IMG/VR virus record: IMGVR_UViG_3300044638_001695 | Coordinates: 1-63,010 of that record | Length of the DNA: 63,010 bases | From: a virus | Strand: one strand, 5' to 3' | Shown: positions 1 to 7,134 of the stretch, piece by piece | Position numbering within the stretch: the first letter of the stretch is position 1 | Layout: each line of letters starts with the position of its first letter | Notes under the pieces: model-generated | What the model was told of the DNA's origin: nothing | Database searches by the model: none | The model's input: the letters and a program-made list of their open reading frames with translations, nothing else | Program-made: the position numbers and the translations under genes

Positions 1-127
1 GGATGGTTTACACGCTAGACGGTGCATCAGCATTTGTGACAGATAATCCAAATGATTTTACAGAATTGCACAGTTGTTTTGCACTCTACACCGCACCACC
101 ACGCAAAGAATGGGTCGGGCTGACGGA
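1..127. repeat. terminal direct repeat, copy 1
   Basis: This stretch is identical, base for base, to 62884-63010. A 127-base end overlap is the size of the largest k-mer commonly used by short-read assemblers, so it is most simply a circular-contig overlap and not a packaged terminal repeat. A gene reads through the join in frame, which supports circularity of the assembly. The physical ends of the virion DNA cannot be read from this. Confidence 0.95.
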
Positions 128-251
128 GGATGAGATGTCCGAAATCTATAACAAGAACTATGACCTATACGACACTGATATGACATACATGGACTTTTTT
201 ATTGTGCAGCGAGATGTCGAAGCCAAACTCAAGGGGAAGAACGGTGGATGA
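1..251 (+). CDS. EPVAW-repeat phage protein, C-terminal part (continues from 62601)
   Basis: This is the 3' part of a gene whose start is at 62601 across the circular junction; joined, it encodes about 177 residues. The protein holds two imperfect repeats of about 40 residues, each opening with EKQEPVAWM or EKQEPIAWM and closing with a PLYAVP or ALYTAPP motif. This repeat is familiar from many small phage proteins of unknown function. The ATG at 3 is an internal methionine, not the start. The end carries the GGGGAAGAAC ribosome site of the next gene. Confidence 0.85.
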   Translation, partial: MVYTLDGASAFVTDNPNDFTELHSCFALYTAPPRKEWVGLTEDEMSEIYNKNYDLYDTDMTYMDFFIVQRDVEAKLKGKNGG

Positions 252-465
252 TGACGACTTAATTAGACGTGCAAAGATAGCATGGCACAACAACGACACT
301 CAACATATTGCGCTACCCATATACTCGACAAGCGGCACACATCTACTGGACATTGCTTTCTACAAAGAGGGGCATGAGTGGGTCGGCAGAATCAGCCACG
401 AAGATATGGTTGAGCTAGTACGGGTTGCTGAAGTTTTAAGAAAGGAGAAGAACGGTGGGAGCTAA
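244..465 (+). CDS. small phage protein, 73 aa
   Basis: I chose the GTG at 244 because it follows an AAGGGGAAG ribosome site by a few bases and overlaps the previous stop (249-251), as expected for coupled translation. An upstream TTG at 202 has no such site. The protein is acidic at the N-terminus (VDDDDLIRRAK) and shows no family I recognise. Its last codons (EKNGGS) are written by the same GAAGAACGGTGG cassette that starts the following gene. Confidence 0.7.
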   Translation: MDDDDLIRRAKIAWHNNDTQHIALPIYSTSGTHLLDIAFYKEGHEWVGRISHEDMVELVRVAEVLRKEKNGGS

Positions 466-682
466 AACAAAACCCCCGCTGTATCGACAGACCATACCGC
501 CCGAAGATCAGGGCAAGGTTATCACTAGCAGGTACTACAGCGTTAAGCCTGAGACGCATCACTTGGGCATGGCACTTAGCCCGTACTACTACGAGTGCAA
601 CCTACGCATCGACTGGGGTATGGACGGTGGCATATACAAAGTTGAATTTCAAAACGTGGAGAAGAACGGTGGATCCATTTGA
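455..682 (+). CDS. small phage protein, 75 aa
   Basis: It starts at a GTG inside the repeated junction GAAGAACGGTGG, directly after a GGAGAAG ribosome site, and overlaps the previous stop. The product is rich in tyrosine and proline near the N-terminus (KPPLYRQ, SPYYYE) and ends in EKNGGSI. No family is recognised. Function unknown. Confidence 0.7.
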   Translation: MGAKTKPPLYRQTIPPEDQGKVITSRYYSVKPETHHLGMALSPYYYECNLRIDWGMDGGIYKVEFQNVEKNGGSI

Positions 683-1106
683 TAAGAAGAAAGCCGCTGA
701 GTTTTATATCGTGGCGTGGGTAAAGGACTGGAGGTTTCATACATATCTATCGGCTATCAATGCAAAAGACATTAGGTTTGAAGATGTGCATAAGCATTAC
801 CCTTGGATGCCAGACAAGACACACTTTTATTTTAAAGATCAACTAATACGCGCATGGACAGGGATGGCGATGAGGTCTATCAACAATAAGCTTTGGGATA
901 CGGACGACAACAAGAAACGCCTGTTGTTAGCCAAGCAGATTGAGAACTGGACATCAGACAAGGTAAGCCAATCAACATCAGAAAAGCAAGACGCCTATGA
1001 GCGTAAAAAAGCGTTGATGCAAAACAGACAAACTGGATTAGGTCACAAGGCGTCAGTAGAAACTATGCGTAGAGGCAGTGGAACACACTGGAATGTTGTT
1101 AAATAA
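669..1106 (+). CDS. hypothetical phage protein, 145 aa
   Basis: The start is the GTG at 669, again inside GAAGAACGGTGG with GGAGAAG before it. An earlier in-frame GTG at 627 lacks a ribosome site and would overlap the upstream gene by more than 50 bases. The product is basic and rich in aromatic residues (FYIVAWVKDWRFHTY) with a charged helical C-terminal half. No domain recognised. Confidence 0.7.
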   Translation: MDPFDKKKAAEFYIVAWVKDWRFHTYLSAINAKDIRFEDVHKHYPWMPDKTHFYFKDQLIRAWTGMAMRSINNKLWDTDDNKKRLLLAKQIENWTSDKVSQSTSEKQDAYERKKALMQNRQTGLGHKASVETMRRGSGTHWNVVK

Positions 1107-1115
1107 GGATAAAAC

Positions 1116-1319
1116 ATGAGCGAAGATGAAGCATTTGAATTGTTAGAAGAAGATATCCGCCGCAGAGAATATCAAGACACACTTAAACGGGCGCAGACAG
1201 AGGCGCAGGAGTTTGTGCAGGATCATGCCGCAGAGCTAGGCATCATGACGCTACGCAAAGCTTTTGAGATAGGGTATAGGTTTGGATATTGTGACGGGAA
1301 AAGTAATGCCAAAAATTAA
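1116..1319 (+). CDS. small helical phage protein, 67 aa
   Basis: ATG at 1116 follows AAGGATAAAAC, a good ribosome site. The protein is highly charged and predicted helical (FELLEEDIRRREYQDTLKRA), with a C-terminal GYRFGYCDG segment. No family recognised. It overlaps the start of the downstream wHTH gene by 14 bases, which suggests coupling. Confidence 0.7.
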   Translation: MSEDEAFELLEEDIRRREYQDTLKRAQTEAQEFVQDHAAELGIMTLRKAFEIGYRFGYCDGKSNAKN

Positions 1320-1647
1320 TCTGAAAGCACCGGCATCAACCGAAGTGATAGGCATACTGAAGTCTTTAGAAAAGGCCACAGTAACTCAGGTTACTGAGAG
1401 ATCACAATTTTCCAACTCAACAGTTAACTCTATTATTAAAAAGTTATTAGACAAAAGAAAAGTGCATGTCAGCGGCTGGCATCGAGAAAAGAATATTGGA
1501 TGGCTCAGGTCTTTCTCATGGGGTGAAGGGCATGACCTTCCCAAGCCAAAGTATCTAGAGCCGGTCGATAAGACCGAACCCGTGCGGATCAAGGAAGTCT
1601 GGCCTCAGTGTGATGTTGCGGCTAACTGGATGAGGAATCCAATATGA
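1306..1647 (+). CDS. winged-helix DNA-binding protein, 113 aa
   Basis: I chose ATG 1306, preceded by GGGAAAAG, over a TTG at 1282. Residues about 12-60 read as a winged helix: a first helix (EVIGILKSLEK), a turn-helix (TVTQVTERSQFSNSTVNSII) and a wing-like KKLLDKRKVHVSGW. MarR or ArsR-type regulators are built this way. The C-terminal half is proline-rich and unknown. It is probably a transcription regulator of the phage, but no target can be read from sequence. Confidence 0.7.
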   Translation: MPKINLKAPASTEVIGILKSLEKATVTQVTERSQFSNSTVNSIIKKLLDKRKVHVSGWHREKNIGWLRSFSWGEGHDLPKPKYLEPVDKTEPVRIKEVWPQCDVAANWMRNPI

Positions 1648-1835
1648 TCAATGTAACCATAATCTACTTAGAAGATACGGAGGATGGGAATGTTCAGGTT
1701 TCCGTGGAGGCTATCGGAGATCCTGACCAATCCCTTTCCTTATGCAACGAGGTGATGCGTGAGGTAATGAAAAAACCCAAGGCAAAACTACTTTACAACA
1801 GCATCTTTACCCGCCCGCATAAACGAGTCCAGTAA
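1644..1835 (+). CDS. small phage protein, 63 aa
   Basis: Starts with a four-base ATGA overlap on the upstream wHTH gene. Last gene of the plus-strand operon that wraps through the contig ends. It converges on the primase gene and their 3' ends overlap by 48 bases (1788-1835), with no terminator between them, so the two transcripts are antisense to each other there. No family recognised. Confidence 0.65.
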   Translation: MINVTIIYLEDTEDGNVQVSVEAIGDPDQSLSLCNEVMREVMKKPKAKLLYNSIFTRPHKRVQ

Positions 1836-2612
1836 GCTTTGCCCTGCGGCAAGAGCGCCAATCCTTAACTCTGTATCGTTAAAGTCCTCCCCCTCTACAT
1901 CAGAGAACCAAGCAGGACGATTAGCTTGCTTGGCTACCTTGATACCAGTAGCATCTCTATCCCCCACAACAAAACATTCAGGGAAATTCCTTGAGACTTC
2001 AGGGATATTCCCTGCCGAAAAGGTTACATGTATTCTGTACCTTACCCGCACGGTTTTAAGCGCCCTGCGCACCGATAACGCAGTCGCATAGCCCTCTGTA
2101 ACGATGTCGATACCTTTGTTGTCAAAGGTCGCCACAGCCCCTTTGGTGATCTGCCCTGACAGAAACTTCTTATTGCCCGTCTCGTCAATCATCTGGCAAC
2201 CAACCAAGTTCCCATTGATCCGCATGGGGATGATTAATAAGTTATTCCATACCCAACCTTTCTCCTCATCAAACCCTTTCTTGACTAAATACGGGTGGGT
2301 TTGCTTGGAACAGTTGTTAAGTATCCATGCAGCCTTGTCTGCGGCCTTCTTTTGGGCGATTTGGCGGGCTTTTGTAGCTTGGACAGCCTTTGCCCTTTCT
2401 TTCTCTAAATCACGCTTGTAGGGCGTTTCTGAGCGCCACATGATTGGCTCTTCATGAATTGCCCAATTCTGTATGAATGCCACATTACCGCTGAATTTGT
2501 ACGATCCATTCATTTTATGGGGATGGTCTACCGTAGGACACCGCACCCACTTGTCTGTAATCAGGGTCTTAATAATTAAGCCGTGCGCTTGAGCAAAAGA
2601 TTCGAATGTCAT
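1788..2612 (-). CDS. Toprim-domain DNA primase
   Basis: A 274-residue phage primase. It should make RNA primers for DNA replication. The C-terminal half is a Toprim domain: EGYATALS near residues 173-180 gives the catalytic glutamate E173, and VVGDRDATG gives the DxD pair D218/D220, followed by a DVEGEDFND segment. The N-terminal 50 residues (C25-P...H30...H32) look like a degenerate zinc-binding primase head and a Lys/Ala-rich helix links the two. It has no helicase domain of its own; the helicase is encoded just upstream with a 4-base ATGA overlap, so the two form a replication pair. Confidence 0.88.
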   Translation of the reverse strand: MTFESFAQAHGLIIKTLITDKWVRCPTVDHPHKMNGSYKFSGNVAFIQNWAIHEEPIMWRSETPYKRDLEKERAKAVQATKARQIAQKKAADKAAWILNNCSKQTHPYLVKKGFDEEKGWVWNNLLIIPMRINGNLVGCQMIDETGNKKFLSGQITKGAVATFDNKGIDIVTEGYATALSVRRALKTVRVRYRIHVTFSAGNIPEVSRNFPECFVVGDRDATGIKVAKQANRPAWFSDVEGEDFNDTELRIGALAAGQSLLDSFMRAGKDAVVK

Positions 2613-4087
2613 GCTGCTTTCGCCTTGGCTTTGGCAAACGCAATGGTTCGTGACTTGATCCAGTTCAGAACTTCAGGCGACGGATGTTTGGGAGAGGATG
2701 ATAAGCCGTTAGGTGCGCTATTGAATTTCTCTTTGTACTTGTGGTACGCCCAGCCAGTCTTGTATCCCTTGACCTGTGCATACCAAATTAACTGTGAATA
2801 GAATTCCTGATTGTTGATGACAAGCTTCTTGTTTGCGGCTTCTAACTCTTTTAGTTCGCCGGGTACAGCCTCAACCGTGGACATCCTGACCTTAACAAAG
2901 CCACACGCACCGCAAGTATCAGACTTAAATGTCCACAACACTTGGCACTTGGGACACTTAGACTCTTTCTTCTCTCGCTCTGTTGGTTCTTTCTTTGTGG
3001 CCTCACCGCCTTCCCTTAACTCTGATACGCCGTTTGCATACACCTCATCCCAGTCGTCTCTGAACCTAATGTAATTTCCGGCATGGTCAAGCCATAGGGC
3101 AAAGTCTTTGCCTTCGTGGGGGCGCAGGATCCGGCCTATCTGTTGCACATGGGAGGAGAATGACTTGGAGAAAGGTCTAGCTGATATCCCGATGCGGACA
3201 TCTGATACATCGAATCCTTTTGTCAGGATATCTGTAGCGATCAAGCCGTTGATTGCGGTGTCTGGCCTAGAGAAGTCTTCAATTGTCATTCTCTTGAAGT
3301 CGTCATCCTCTTTGTATGAGATTGATACAAAGTTATACCCTGCGGCATTGAATTGTTTCTCTAAGTCTCTGCCGTGGTCAACGCCTGAACAGAACACGAT
3401 TGTCTTCTTTGGCTCGCCAAATACTTCGTGTGTCTTTTTAACCCATTCAGAAACGATATCCCCAGTGATCTTCATGCCTCTAGTTGTGACATCATCTGCC
3501 GACCATTCGCCCGCAATCTTCTTGGCTCCTGTCATGTCAATCTCTTTGGCGATATATACCTTGAGTGGACACAACAAACCTTTCTCTACAAGTTTCTCTG
3601 TGGGTATGGCGCTTACTACATTTGTATACAGATTAGCCAATCCTTTTGTGAATGGCGTGGCGGTCAAGCCGATCACCTTCATCTGTGGATTGTCTTTTAT
3701 GTAGTCAATGATTGATTTATGTAAGACGTGGGTTTCGTCATACAAAAGAAGATCAGGCGTAGCCATCTTCTTGCGCTTTGCCAGAGTTTGTATTGAACAT
3801 ATTTGTATGCGCTCTGACGGGCGATACCGCCAGTGGCTAGACTGCATCACGCCGTGATCAATCTGATACTTGCCTAGACGCAGACTGGTTTGCTCGACAA
3901 GGACAATCCTATCCATGACCATTGCAGAACGCTGATAACTCATTGCGTACTCGTTCATGATAGCGATGGCGCACTCTGTCTTTCCTGCGCCTGTCGGAGC
4001 GTATAAAAGCTGCCGAGCATGTCCTTGTTCGAAACCTTCTTTTAACTTCTGTAATGCAGACTGCTGATGCTCTCTTAACTCAAGCAT
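2609..4087 (-). CDS. superfamily 2 DEAD/DEAH-like helicase with C-terminal zinc ribbon
   Basis: A 492-residue SF2 helicase, probably the replication or recombination-dependent helicase. Walker A is APTGAGKTE (G33-T37), motif II is DETH (117-120), motif III is GLTATPF (140-146), and motif VI is QQIGRILRP (315-323). After a charged linker, four cysteines at about 378, 381, 392 and 395 form a zinc ribbon (CPKC...CGAC), then an Ala/Lys-rich tail. The layout matches UvsW/RadD-like phage helicases. It lies in one operon with the primase. A DnaB-type replicative helicase is not found elsewhere in the window. Confidence 0.9.
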   Translation of the reverse strand: MLELREHQQSALQKLKEGFEQGHARQLLYAPTGAGKTECAIAIMNEYAMSYQRSAMVMDRIVLVEQTSLRLGKYQIDHGVMQSSHWRYRPSERIQICSIQTLAKRKKMATPDLLLYDETHVLHKSIIDYIKDNPQMKVIGLTATPFTKGLANLYTNVVSAIPTEKLVEKGLLCPLKVYIAKEIDMTGAKKIAGEWSADDVTTRGMKITGDIVSEWVKKTHEVFGEPKKTIVFCSGVDHGRDLEKQFNAAGYNFVSISYKEDDDFKRMTIEDFSRPDTAINGLIATDILTKGFDVSDVRIGISARPFSKSFSSHVQQIGRILRPHEGKDFALWLDHAGNYIRFRDDWDEVYANGVSELREGGEATKKEPTEREKKESKCPKCQVLWTFKSDTCGACGFVKVRMSTVEAVPGELKELEAANKKLVINNQEFYSQLIWYAQVKGYKTGWAYHKYKEKFNSAPNGLSSSPKHPSPEVLNWIKSRTIAFAKAKAKAA

Positions 4088-4127
4088 GAGTTTCTCCTGA
4101 CCGGAAACCGCCGGACTTCGGGTTTGT

Positions 4128-4928
4128 TTAAGCTGCTACTCTTTCTGCGCGTTTCTTCCAGTAGCTGATCTGTTTAAGCATATCAGCATTCTTGGATAGA
4201 AGTTGATCTCGTGAAGACTTTAAAGCATTGTTCTCTGCCTCAAGGGTTTTGATCTGCGCTCTTAACTCTTCAACGGTAGATTGATACTGTTCTTTCTCTT
4301 CAGGTGTTACATCTAAAGCTTTAACTGCTAGCCGGTCTTTCAAGGCGGTGAGTTCTTCTGCAAGCTCTACATTCGCCGTGGCAAGTTCTTGAATGTGATC
4401 CTCTCGTGGGTCATGCACTGGCTCTTCAGCTTTGCGGCCTATGTTGTCAGTCTTGATGACTGTCTCATTGCCTTGCTTGTTAATGTATTTCTTTTCTGTT
4501 TGCTCAAGGTTCAGAGACTTTCGGATCCTGCCAACTGTCATAGCAGATACATTGCAGTGTTTGGCAATCACTCTGTCAGACCACTCAGCCCATTCCATAT
4601 CATCGAGCAATGTCATAACGGCTTTGCGTCTGTCATCTGGTGTGCGGCGCAATCCATGATCGCTATTAACACCTACCGCATACAACACGGCATCTCGTAG
4701 TGTGCCGTTCAATACATCAACTGATACATCCTCAACACCGGCTTTCTTGTATGCAAAGTAACGATGATACCCATCGACTAAGTAGTAATGAATGCCATCA
4801 AAGAACGCCGTGATGTTTGGGAATACCGTGCCATTCAATATCTCATCGGCATATTCGGTTACTACATCCTGATTGATTGATACCCGTGATTGTGTTTGCT
4901 TGTTAAGTTGTATATCTTTAATTTTCAT
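4128..4928 (-). CDS. ParB-like protein with HTH and coiled coil
   Basis: A 266-residue protein with a ParB/sulfiredoxin-type N-domain whose core motif is DGYHRYFAYKKAG (52-64), where chromosomal ParB has GERRxRA. A helix-turn-helix follows at about 116-138 (WSDRVIAKHCNVSAMTVGRI), then a long coiled coil to the end. I chose ATG 4928: the AAAGG ribosome site is 6 bases before it and touches the alternative ATG at 4934. No parA is found in the window, yet two perfect parS sites are (55331, 55480). The changed box II makes CTP use uncertain. It could be a partition, spreading or nuclease protein. Confidence 0.8.
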   Translation of the reverse strand: MKIKDIQLNKQTQSRVSINQDVVTEYADEILNGTVFPNITAFFDGIHYYLVDGYHRYFAYKKAGVEDVSVDVLNGTLRDAVLYAVGVNSDHGLRRTPDDRRKAVMTLLDDMEWAEWSDRVIAKHCNVSAMTVGRIRKSLNLEQTEKKYINKQGNETVIKTDNIGRKAEEPVHDPREDHIQELATANVELAEELTALKDRLAVKALDVTPEEKEQYQSTVEELRAQIKTLEAENNALKSSRDQLLSKNADMLKQISYWKKRAERVAA

Positions 4929-4992
4929 TGTCATCCTTTAGACGAGCCAAAGCCACTGCGGGTGCAGACGGCCTGTAAGTGTATGTTTTCAT
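4918..4992 (-). CDS. possible leader ORF, 24 aa, overlapping the ParB-like start
   Basis: ATG at 4992 directly follows GGGGAAGAGG, and the frame stays open for 24 codons (MKTYTYRPSAPA...), stopping 11 bases inside the ParB-like gene. The ribosome site of ParB lies within it, so ribosomes ending here could re-start on ParB. The spacing between ribosome site and ATG is very short, and the peptide has no known relative, so this may be chance. Confidence 0.35.
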   Translation of the reverse strand: MKTYTYRPSAPAVALARLKDDNEN

Positions 4993-5079
4993 CCTCTTCC
5001 CCAAACCACGATCCCTCAACCGTGTGAAGCAATTCTAAACATGAATTCTGGTTATTGCAATACTGTTATTTTGTACAGC

Positions 5080-5322
5080 TTATAACATTGTTAACTGAAC
5101 AACAAACTCTTCCTTCGCTTGTTGATACTCTTCGTCTACAAACGGTTTATCTAACTTCTTGTTATTAACTTGACACATGACACACACCCGTCTACCAAGG
5201 TTTGTTTCACTTACTGAGTATTTCTTTTTCTTCATGCTACTAGTTGAGTACAACTTGCACACTGTATCAAACCCAGTCCAGTAGTGTGCTGTTCCGTCGC
5301 TAACTTTCTTAATCAGATACAT
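5080..5322 (-). CDS. small phage protein, 80 aa, CxxC motif
   Basis: Preceded by AAGGAGTTGTC, a strong ribosome site. The product has a CVMC pair in its middle, a basic KKKKYS run, and an acidic C-terminus. A TATACT at 5357-5352 could be its -10 box but the -35 is poor. Its 3' end and the 145 bases after it lead into the ParB-like gene. No family recognised. Confidence 0.7.
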   Translation of the reverse strand: MYLIKKVSDGTAHYWTGFDTVCKLYSTSSMKKKKYSVSETNLGRRVCVMCQVNNKKLDKPFVDEEYQQAKEEFVVQLTML

Positions 5323-5359
5323 GACAACTCCTTATGCAGATTAGGAAACAGAGTATAGA

Positions 5360-6150
5360 TTTGGTCAAATACTCCCCAAAGGCGGCTCATCTGAGTCACC
5401 TTCGAGAAGAATCCAATGTCATGCGGATTTAGGGGTCCAGTTGCATGAGTTTGGGTTGCGCCTATCGAGAAATGTTCTATCGCAACTAATCAGACTGTAA
5501 GCCCCCATTGTTCGAGGCCACGTTGCCGCTCTGACCGAGCTTGACACTACGGGGCGCTTGTTTCCGGCTCTCCCACCAGATTGACCTGATGGAGCTGTTC
5601 ATCGCGTGATTCAAACCCGTAGCCGCTATCTACTCCCACGGCTGGCGCTTACGCTTAGTTCGCCACTTCCATCTGCATACCCAACGCGGTTGTCCCTGAA
5701 CGTATATGCAAATGAGTTTGCGACAGCCATAAAAAAACCCTTATTGAAAGATACGAGCTTTAGGCTTGGTTGCCGCATAAGAGGGATGCACGACCATCTT
5801 CTCTCAGCTTTGACGAAGCCCGCTCCTTCAATAAGGGTTCGGGTCGCTATCGTGGGCTACCGATGGGTTACCAATCCACCAGATGAAACGAATATTAACG
5901 GACAAATAAACAAAATGCAAGTGTGGGGTCACATAAAGCAGTGTCGAAATCGGATCGGCGAAGAGTGCGAGTGCCTGCCAAGGTACTCATGGTTCCATAG
6001 CCACAGGGCGCTAACCCCTGTTCCCCACGAGAAAATAATACTACAAAAGGTGAAGCCCCGAACTTTTTGAGCTGGGGCTTCGGGGGATGCACGAGGAGAG
6101 TGCTCTGTCGGAGAAACAGACCAAGGAGGGACTTGGTATCTTAATGTAAC
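5360..6150. ncRNA. candidate large structured non-coding RNA (strand unresolved)
   Basis: The 960 bases from 5323 to 6282 hold no credible gene, which is unique in this gene-dense genome. They are full of perfect stems: AATCC/GGATT (5411-5429), GTTGCG/CGCAAC (about 5455-5486), AGCCG/CGGCT (about 5621-5642), TGGCG/CGCCA (5643-5665), GCAAA-TGAG-TTTGC (about 5708-5721), a 13-bp arm pair (5736-5748 with 5827-5839), GAGTGCCT-GCCA-AGGTACTC (about 5969-5988), ACAGGG/CCCTGT (about 6003-6021), GAAGCCCC/GGGGCTTC (about 6052-6081), TCTGT/ACAGA and ACCAAG-GAGGGA-CTTGGT (about 6120-6137). Large phage RNAs such as GOLLD or ROOL have this size and style, but I cannot match their consensus by eye. A replication origin is the main alternative. 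Confidence 0.45.
5729..5839 (-). other. closed multi-stem element with 13-bp terminal helix and T-tract
   Basis: AACCCTTATTGAA (5736-5748) pairs perfectly with TTCAATAAGGGTT (5827-5839). Inside it GAGC (5755-5758) pairs GCTC (5822-5825), GGCTT (5763-5767) pairs AAGCC (5816-5820), and AGAG-GGATG...CATC-CTCT closes a hairpin. On the minus strand the outer helix is followed by seven T residues, so it could act as a terminator or as the 3' end of a small RNA of about 110 bases. Confidence 0.55.
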
Positions 6151-6179
6151 AAAAAAAAGGGCAACCTACAAGATTGCCC
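6151..6179 (-). terminator. rho-independent terminator, minus strand (distal)
   Basis: Stem GGGCAA (6159-6164) with TTGCCC (6174-6179), loop of 9 bases, followed on the minus strand by eight T residues (6158-6151). It lies downstream of the RuvC-like gene and behind a second terminator, so it seems a back-up that insulates the hairpin-rich region. Confidence 0.85.
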
Positions 6180-6222
6180 CTAAACAAGGAGATGCCCTGA
6201 ACTAGGCACACTTCATTCTAAC

Positions 6223-6251
6223 AAAAAAAAAGGGAATCTTGCAGGATTCCC
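6223..6251 (-). terminator. rho-independent terminator, minus strand (proximal)
   Basis: Stem GGGAAT (6232-6237) with ATTCCC (6246-6251), loop of 8 bases, followed on the minus strand by nine T residues. It starts 32 bases after the stop of the RuvC-like gene and should end that transcript. Confidence 0.88.
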
Positions 6252-6282
6252 TCGGGTGTCCACAAAGGCTATAAATGGACAA

Positions 6283-6744
6283 TTAATTGTACCTCAACCA
6301 AAGAGCTATAAGTAAAGCGTCCGCCCTTCCATGATGTTTAGCCAGTCGTAACTGAGCGTCAGGCCATATCCTACGAGCTAACTCCAGACTGGCTTTCTTC
6401 TCCGTGCCTATAAGCCCGTGGTGCTTCTTCCATACCTGTGGGCGAACCAAGGTAAGGGTATCCCCAACAAGCGCTCCTACGGCCTCTATAGCGCCCGCTG
6501 CACGCATAAACTTCCCTGACGATGCAATGCCCTGCCCCGGCATAGTATGCACATCCTCTACGGCTATGTGGGTAGGTAGATCATTCCAGATTAACTCCAT
6601 CAACTCAACGGCATTGATACGCCCGTCTGTTGTTGGAAGATCACCACACCCTACATACAGGCCATCTTGATCAATAGCTCCCCACGCTCCGGAAGCACTG
6701 CCGGGATCAATTCCTACGAAAACTTTCTTTTCCACGCTTGACAT
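6283..6744 (-). CDS. RuvC-like Holliday junction resolvase
   Basis: A 153-residue RNase H-fold nuclease that should cut branched DNA made during recombination or before packaging. The acidic residues stand where RuvC has them: D13 in VGIDPGSASG, E63 in AVEDVHTMPGQG, and D142 in GRADALLIALW. Length fits phage RuvC. It is a single-gene unit, with a divergent promoter region on one side and two terminators on the other. It probably works with the exonuclease, ERF and SSB-like proteins of the divergent operon. Confidence 0.88.
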   Translation of the reverse strand: MSSVEKKVFVGIDPGSASGAWGAIDQDGLYVGCGDLPTTDGRINAVELMELIWNDLPTHIAVEDVHTMPGQGIASSGKFMRAAGAIEAVGALVGDTLTLVRPQVWKKHHGLIGTEKKASLELARRIWPDAQLRLAKHHGRADALLIALWLRYN

Positions 6745-6767
6745 CCTTGCAACACATGAATTATGAT
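6738..6767 (+). promoter_or_regulatory. sigma70-type promoter of the recombination operon
   Basis: TTGACA (6738-6743) and TATGAT (6762-6767) are 18 bases apart, on the plus strand, about 55 bases before the first small gene. The -35 box overlaps the start of the divergent RuvC-like gene. The expected start of transcription falls on the palindrome at 6774. Confidence 0.7.
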
Positions 6768-6773
6768 GGGATC

Positions 6774-6792
6774 AATCTGTTGGTAACAGATT
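6774..6792. promoter_or_regulatory. perfect 19-bp palindrome at the +1 region, likely operator
   Basis: AATCTGTT-GGT-AACAGATT has perfect 8-base arms. It sits just where the transcript from the 6738 promoter should begin, so a bound dimer would block it. It differs in spacing from the triple operator found at 11031, 54496 and 60759. The binding protein is unknown; the RHH, wHTH and LexA-like proteins of this phage are candidates. Confidence 0.6.
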
Positions 6793-6820
6793 AAACACGA
6801 GGATAACACAGGAGAGCAGT

Positions 6821-6973
6821 ATGGACTACAGCGAATTACTGATCCGTCTGGGTCAGCACACGAACATCTATCGTTCAGCAGTGTTGAAAAAACAGTTTGA
6901 ACTGGCAAGAGAGCAAGCCGAAATCATCCACAACTTAGCGGCAGATCTTTTGTTTGTCACTAGGGGGATGTAA
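6821..6973 (+). CDS. small helical phage protein, 50 aa
   Basis: ATG 6821 follows GGAGAGC. The 50-residue product is a run of amphipathic helix (RSAVLKKQFELAREQAEIIHN). It overlaps the next gene as TAATG. First gene of the recombination operon. Function unknown. Confidence 0.65.
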   Translation: MDYSELLIRLGQHTNIYRSAVLKKQFELAREQAEIIHNLAADLLFVTRGM

Positions 6974-7134
6974 TGAAAGCATTCTCTCTGCGTTGTGAAG
7001 ACGCATTCCATGAGCAATTCAAAGACATCTCATTTCCTGATGATGCAGCGATCCATATTTGGCGCGAGGCTTGGGTTGCTGCCCAGCAAGATATCGTCAA
7101 AATGATTGTCGAAGAAATCAAGGAAACAAAATGA
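6973..7134 (+). CDS. small phage protein, 53 aa
   Basis: ATG 6973 overlaps the upstream stop (TAATG) and its own stop overlaps the next start (ATGA), so it is held in a tightly coupled chain. The product is acidic with one tryptophan-rich helix (IHIWREAWVAAQQ). No family recognised. Confidence 0.65.
   Translation: MKAFSLRCEDAFHEQFKDISFPDDAAIHIWREAWVAAQQDIVKMIVEEIKETK

Noticed and set aside
1-127. Short terminal repeats of the virion DNA
   Set aside because: The repeat length equals a common assembler k-mer and falls inside a gene, so an assembly overlap is the simpler reading.
5081-5093. TATAACATTGTTA, like the centre of the 23-bp operator
   Set aside because: Only the inner half fits, the outer ACACT and AGTGT arms are missing, and it lies in the 3' end of a gene.
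5590-5625. tRNA T-arm-like TTCAAACC near 5610
   Set aside because: The flanking bases do not pair into a T stem on either strand and no cloverleaf can be built. No tRNA was found in the window.
5606-6070. 154-residue plus-strand open frame inside the non-coding region
   Set aside because: No ribosome site, odd composition without a fold pattern, and it runs across several perfect stems. More likely a chance frame in a structured RNA or origin.
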